Of a stretch of DNA of 64,000 bases, positions 62,589 to 64,000 are shown piece after piece. Below the pieces are notes generated by a model. That model made no database searches. It was not told the DNA's origin and saw only the letters and a program-made list of their open reading frames with translations. The DNA is from FEN-33 sp963768775 (lineage in GTDB: Archaea; Thermoplasmatota; Thermoplasmata; Methanomassiliicoccales; UBA472), in the NCBI GenBank assembly GCA_963768775.1, contig CAVYIY010000006.1, positions 310,001-374,000 of the forward strand, in the 5' to 3' direction. The stretch's first letter is position 1; each line of letters starts with the position of its first letter. The position numbers and the translations under genes are program-made.

Positions 62589-63248
62589 ATGGTTACAGAT
62601 CAGCAATTGAAAACAGGAACAACCACAATCGGCATCGTCTACAAGGACGGCGTGATCCTTGCCTCAGAGCACCGGGCGACCATGGGCAATATTATTGCTC
62701 ACAAGGAAGTCCAGAAGGTCTTCAAGATCGACGACAACCTGGGATTGACCACCGCCGGACTGGTGGGGGACGCCCAGCTCCTCGCCCGCTACATCAAGGC
62801 CGAGGTGGAGCTCTACCGCCTCAAGCGACAGGCGCAAATGAGCGTGAAGGCCGCCTCAACCCTGCTGTCGAACATCCTCCACCGTGGGGGTGGAGCAGCG
62901 GGATACTACTACGTCGGCCTGATAATGGGAGGCTTCGACAGGGAAGGCGGTCATGTTTATGGCATTGATGCGGCCGGCGGATCGATCCGGGATAACTACG
63001 TTTCCGTCGGATCGGGGTCGCTCTTCGCATACGGTGTGCTTGAAGACAACTACAAGAAAGGGATGAGCGCCGACGACGCCGTCGACATCACCATCCGGTC
63101 GCTCAACGCCGCCATGAAGCGCGACTCCGCGAGCGGGGACGGAATGGCCATAATCACCATCTCCAAGGACGGGTACAAGGAACTCACCGAGGACGATGTG
63201 CGCAAGCGCGCCACCAAGCTCGGCATCGACTACCCCAAGTCCCGGTAA
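62589..63248 (+). CDS. psmB: Proteasome beta subunit
   Basis: The 219-residue precursor is the catalytic beta subunit of the archaeal 20S proteasome. The short propeptide MVTDQQLKTG is followed by the mature N-terminus TTTIGIVYKDGVILASEHRAT, so Thr10 or the next Thr becomes the nucleophile; D, K and S residues of the active site (ASEHRA, HKEVQKVFK) are in place. IGYYYVGLIMGGFD and GSGSLFAYGVLEDNYKKGMS are family blocks. It is followed by the aCPSF1 gene, a common archaeal neighbour. Confidence 0.97.
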   Translation: MVTDQQLKTGTTTIGIVYKDGVILASEHRATMGNIIAHKEVQKVFKIDDNLGLTTAGLVGDAQLLARYIKAEVELYRLKRQAQMSVKAASTLLSNILHRGGGAAGYYYVGLIMGGFDREGGHVYGIDAAGGSIRDNYVSVGSGSLFAYGVLEDNYKKGMSADDAVDITIRSLNAAMKRDSASGDGMAIITISKDGYKELTEDDVRKRATKLGIDYPKSR

Positions 63249-63329
63249 ACCCCTTCCCTTATCGAATTTCCAGAATTGTGCATTTCCCACCCTTATGGGA
63301 TCAAATTAAACTGAAAGTGTGAACGGTTC

Positions 63330-64000
63330 ATGAGCGCAGAGAAAATACTAGAAGAGGCGAGAGAGCAGGTCCGCAAGATCGTGCCCTCGACCATCAACAT
63401 CACCGAGATCGATTTCGAGGGACCGGTGGTGGTGGTCTACACCCGGGACATGGAAGCCTTCGCGAACAATAACGACATCGTCCGCCAGCTGGCCCAGGGA
63501 CTAAGGCGCCGCGTAGCCATTCGTCCGGACCCGACGATGCTCGCCGACCCGGAATCCGTGGAGAAGCGCATCCGGGAGATCATCCCGCCCGAGGCGGAAA
63601 TCACCGACATCTATTTCGAGCACGATACCGGGGAAGTCACCATCGAGGCGCTGGCACCTGGCCTGGTCATCGGAAAGCAGGGTGCAGTGCTCAACGAGAT
63701 CAAGAAGGAGGTCGGCTGGGCTCCGAAGGTCGTGCGCGCGCCGCCGATCCCATCCAAGACCGTCTCGGAGATACGCGATTACCTGCGCCACGTGCAAGAC
63801 GAGCGCAAGGACTTCCTGAAGAAGGTGGGGCGGCGCCTGGCACGGCAGAAGCTCGAGGGCGACACCTGGTTGAGGTTGACCGCGCTCGGGGGCTTCCGCG
63901 AGGTGGGAAGGAGCTGCTCCATGCTCTCCACCAAGGAGAGCAAGGTCCTGATCGATATCGGCATCCACCCTTCCGATTTCGACCTCAGGCCGTTCACCAA
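63330..64000 (+). CDS. aCPSF1/FttA-type beta-CASP ribonuclease, N-terminal part
   Basis: The right edge cuts this gene after 223 codons. The visible part is the N-terminal KH-type region (two KH domains: KILEEAREQVRKIVPSTINITEIDFE and VVVYTRDMEAF, then a second with GLVIGKQGAVLNEIKKEVGW). From about residue 170 the metallo-beta-lactamase part begins (LTALGGFREVGRSCSMLSTKESKVLIDIGIHPSDFD). This is the layout of aCPSF1/FttA, which cleaves 3' ends of nascent archaeal transcripts to terminate transcription. The ATG at 63330 has GTGTGAACGG before it. It follows psmB by 80 bases. Confidence 0.92.
   Translation, partial: MSAEKILEEAREQVRKIVPSTINITEIDFEGPVVVVYTRDMEAFANNNDIVRQLAQGLRRRVAIRPDPTMLADPESVEKRIREIIPPEAEITDIYFEHDTGEVTIEALAPGLVIGKQGAVLNEIKKEVGWAPKVVRAPPIPSKTVSEIRDYLRHVQDERKDFLKKVGRRLARQKLEGDTWLRLTALGGFREVGRSCSMLSTKESKVLIDIGIHPSDFDLRPFT

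Overview
The window looks like a chromosome segment of an archaeon, most likely a member of the Thermoplasmatota or a nearby euryarchaeal lineage. The case rests on archaeal-type genes: the S19e-PDCD5-L39e-L31e-eIF6 cluster, a proteasome beta subunit next to an aCPSF1-type RNase, archaeal apgM and leuS, MptE, DUF373 and COG1325 proteins, a bipartite LplA/LplB lipoate ligase, an archaeal 7S (SRP) RNA, TATA-box promoters and several likely leaderless starts. The lineage is inferred by eye; no search was run. No CRISPR array, insertion sequence or rRNA was seen.

Layout. 0-4 kb: partial hisD, a parvulin, a nine-repeat zinc-ribbon protein and small membrane proteins. 4-9 kb: a fumarase/aspartase-family enzyme coupled to sdhB-sdhA, then MarC. 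9-15 kb: a rubredoxin-FTR/thioredoxin pair, lplB-lplA, and on the opposite strand lipA-E1alpha-E1beta-E2 of a pyruvate (2-oxoacid) dehydrogenase; this stretch from 10 to 14 kb carries about 16 reading-frame lesions. 15-22 kb: SRP RNA, a PurM/SelD-like protein, a regulator, anaerobic ribonucleotide reductase with a structured leader, a site-2 protease. 22.8-31.1 kb: an AT-richer peptide ABC transporter operon whose binding protein carries three PKD domains. 31-38 kb: MptE, DUF373, a beta-lactamase-fold hydrolase, the ribosomal cluster, UbiX, and a collapsed MMPL transporter. 38-48 kb: leuS, a tandem ribbon-helix-helix regulator upstream of an FtsZ homologue without the C-terminal domain, a NAD-kinase-like protein, iorAB, tRNA-Leu(UAG). 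48-54 kb: a possible uracil-DNA glycosylase-like protein, an ADP-forming acyl-CoA synthetase fused to a GNAT domain, apgM. 54-61.4 kb: a Tad/archaellum-like secretion set (pilin-like pair, Cys-rich protein, ATPase, membrane platform) around a U32 peptidase. 61-64 kb: FmdE-like, DUF2085, psmB, partial aCPSF1.

Together the genes suggest a heterotroph that ferments or oxidises amino acids and peptides: peptide import, IOR for aromatic 2-oxoacids, an ADP-forming acyl-CoA synthetase for ATP, a lipoylated 2-oxoacid dehydrogenase and a partial TCA branch. Class III NrdD indicates anaerobic growth. No core methanogenesis gene is present here.

The most notable items are the GTPase-only FtsZ homologue paired with a tandem ribbon-helix-helix protein, the Tad-like secretion locus with a separate Cys-rich partner, the nested hairpin ahead of nrdD, and the dense lesions of the lipoyl/dehydrogenase module. 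At least some lesions look like homopolymer miscalls, so base-level quality of this region should be checked before biology is read into it.
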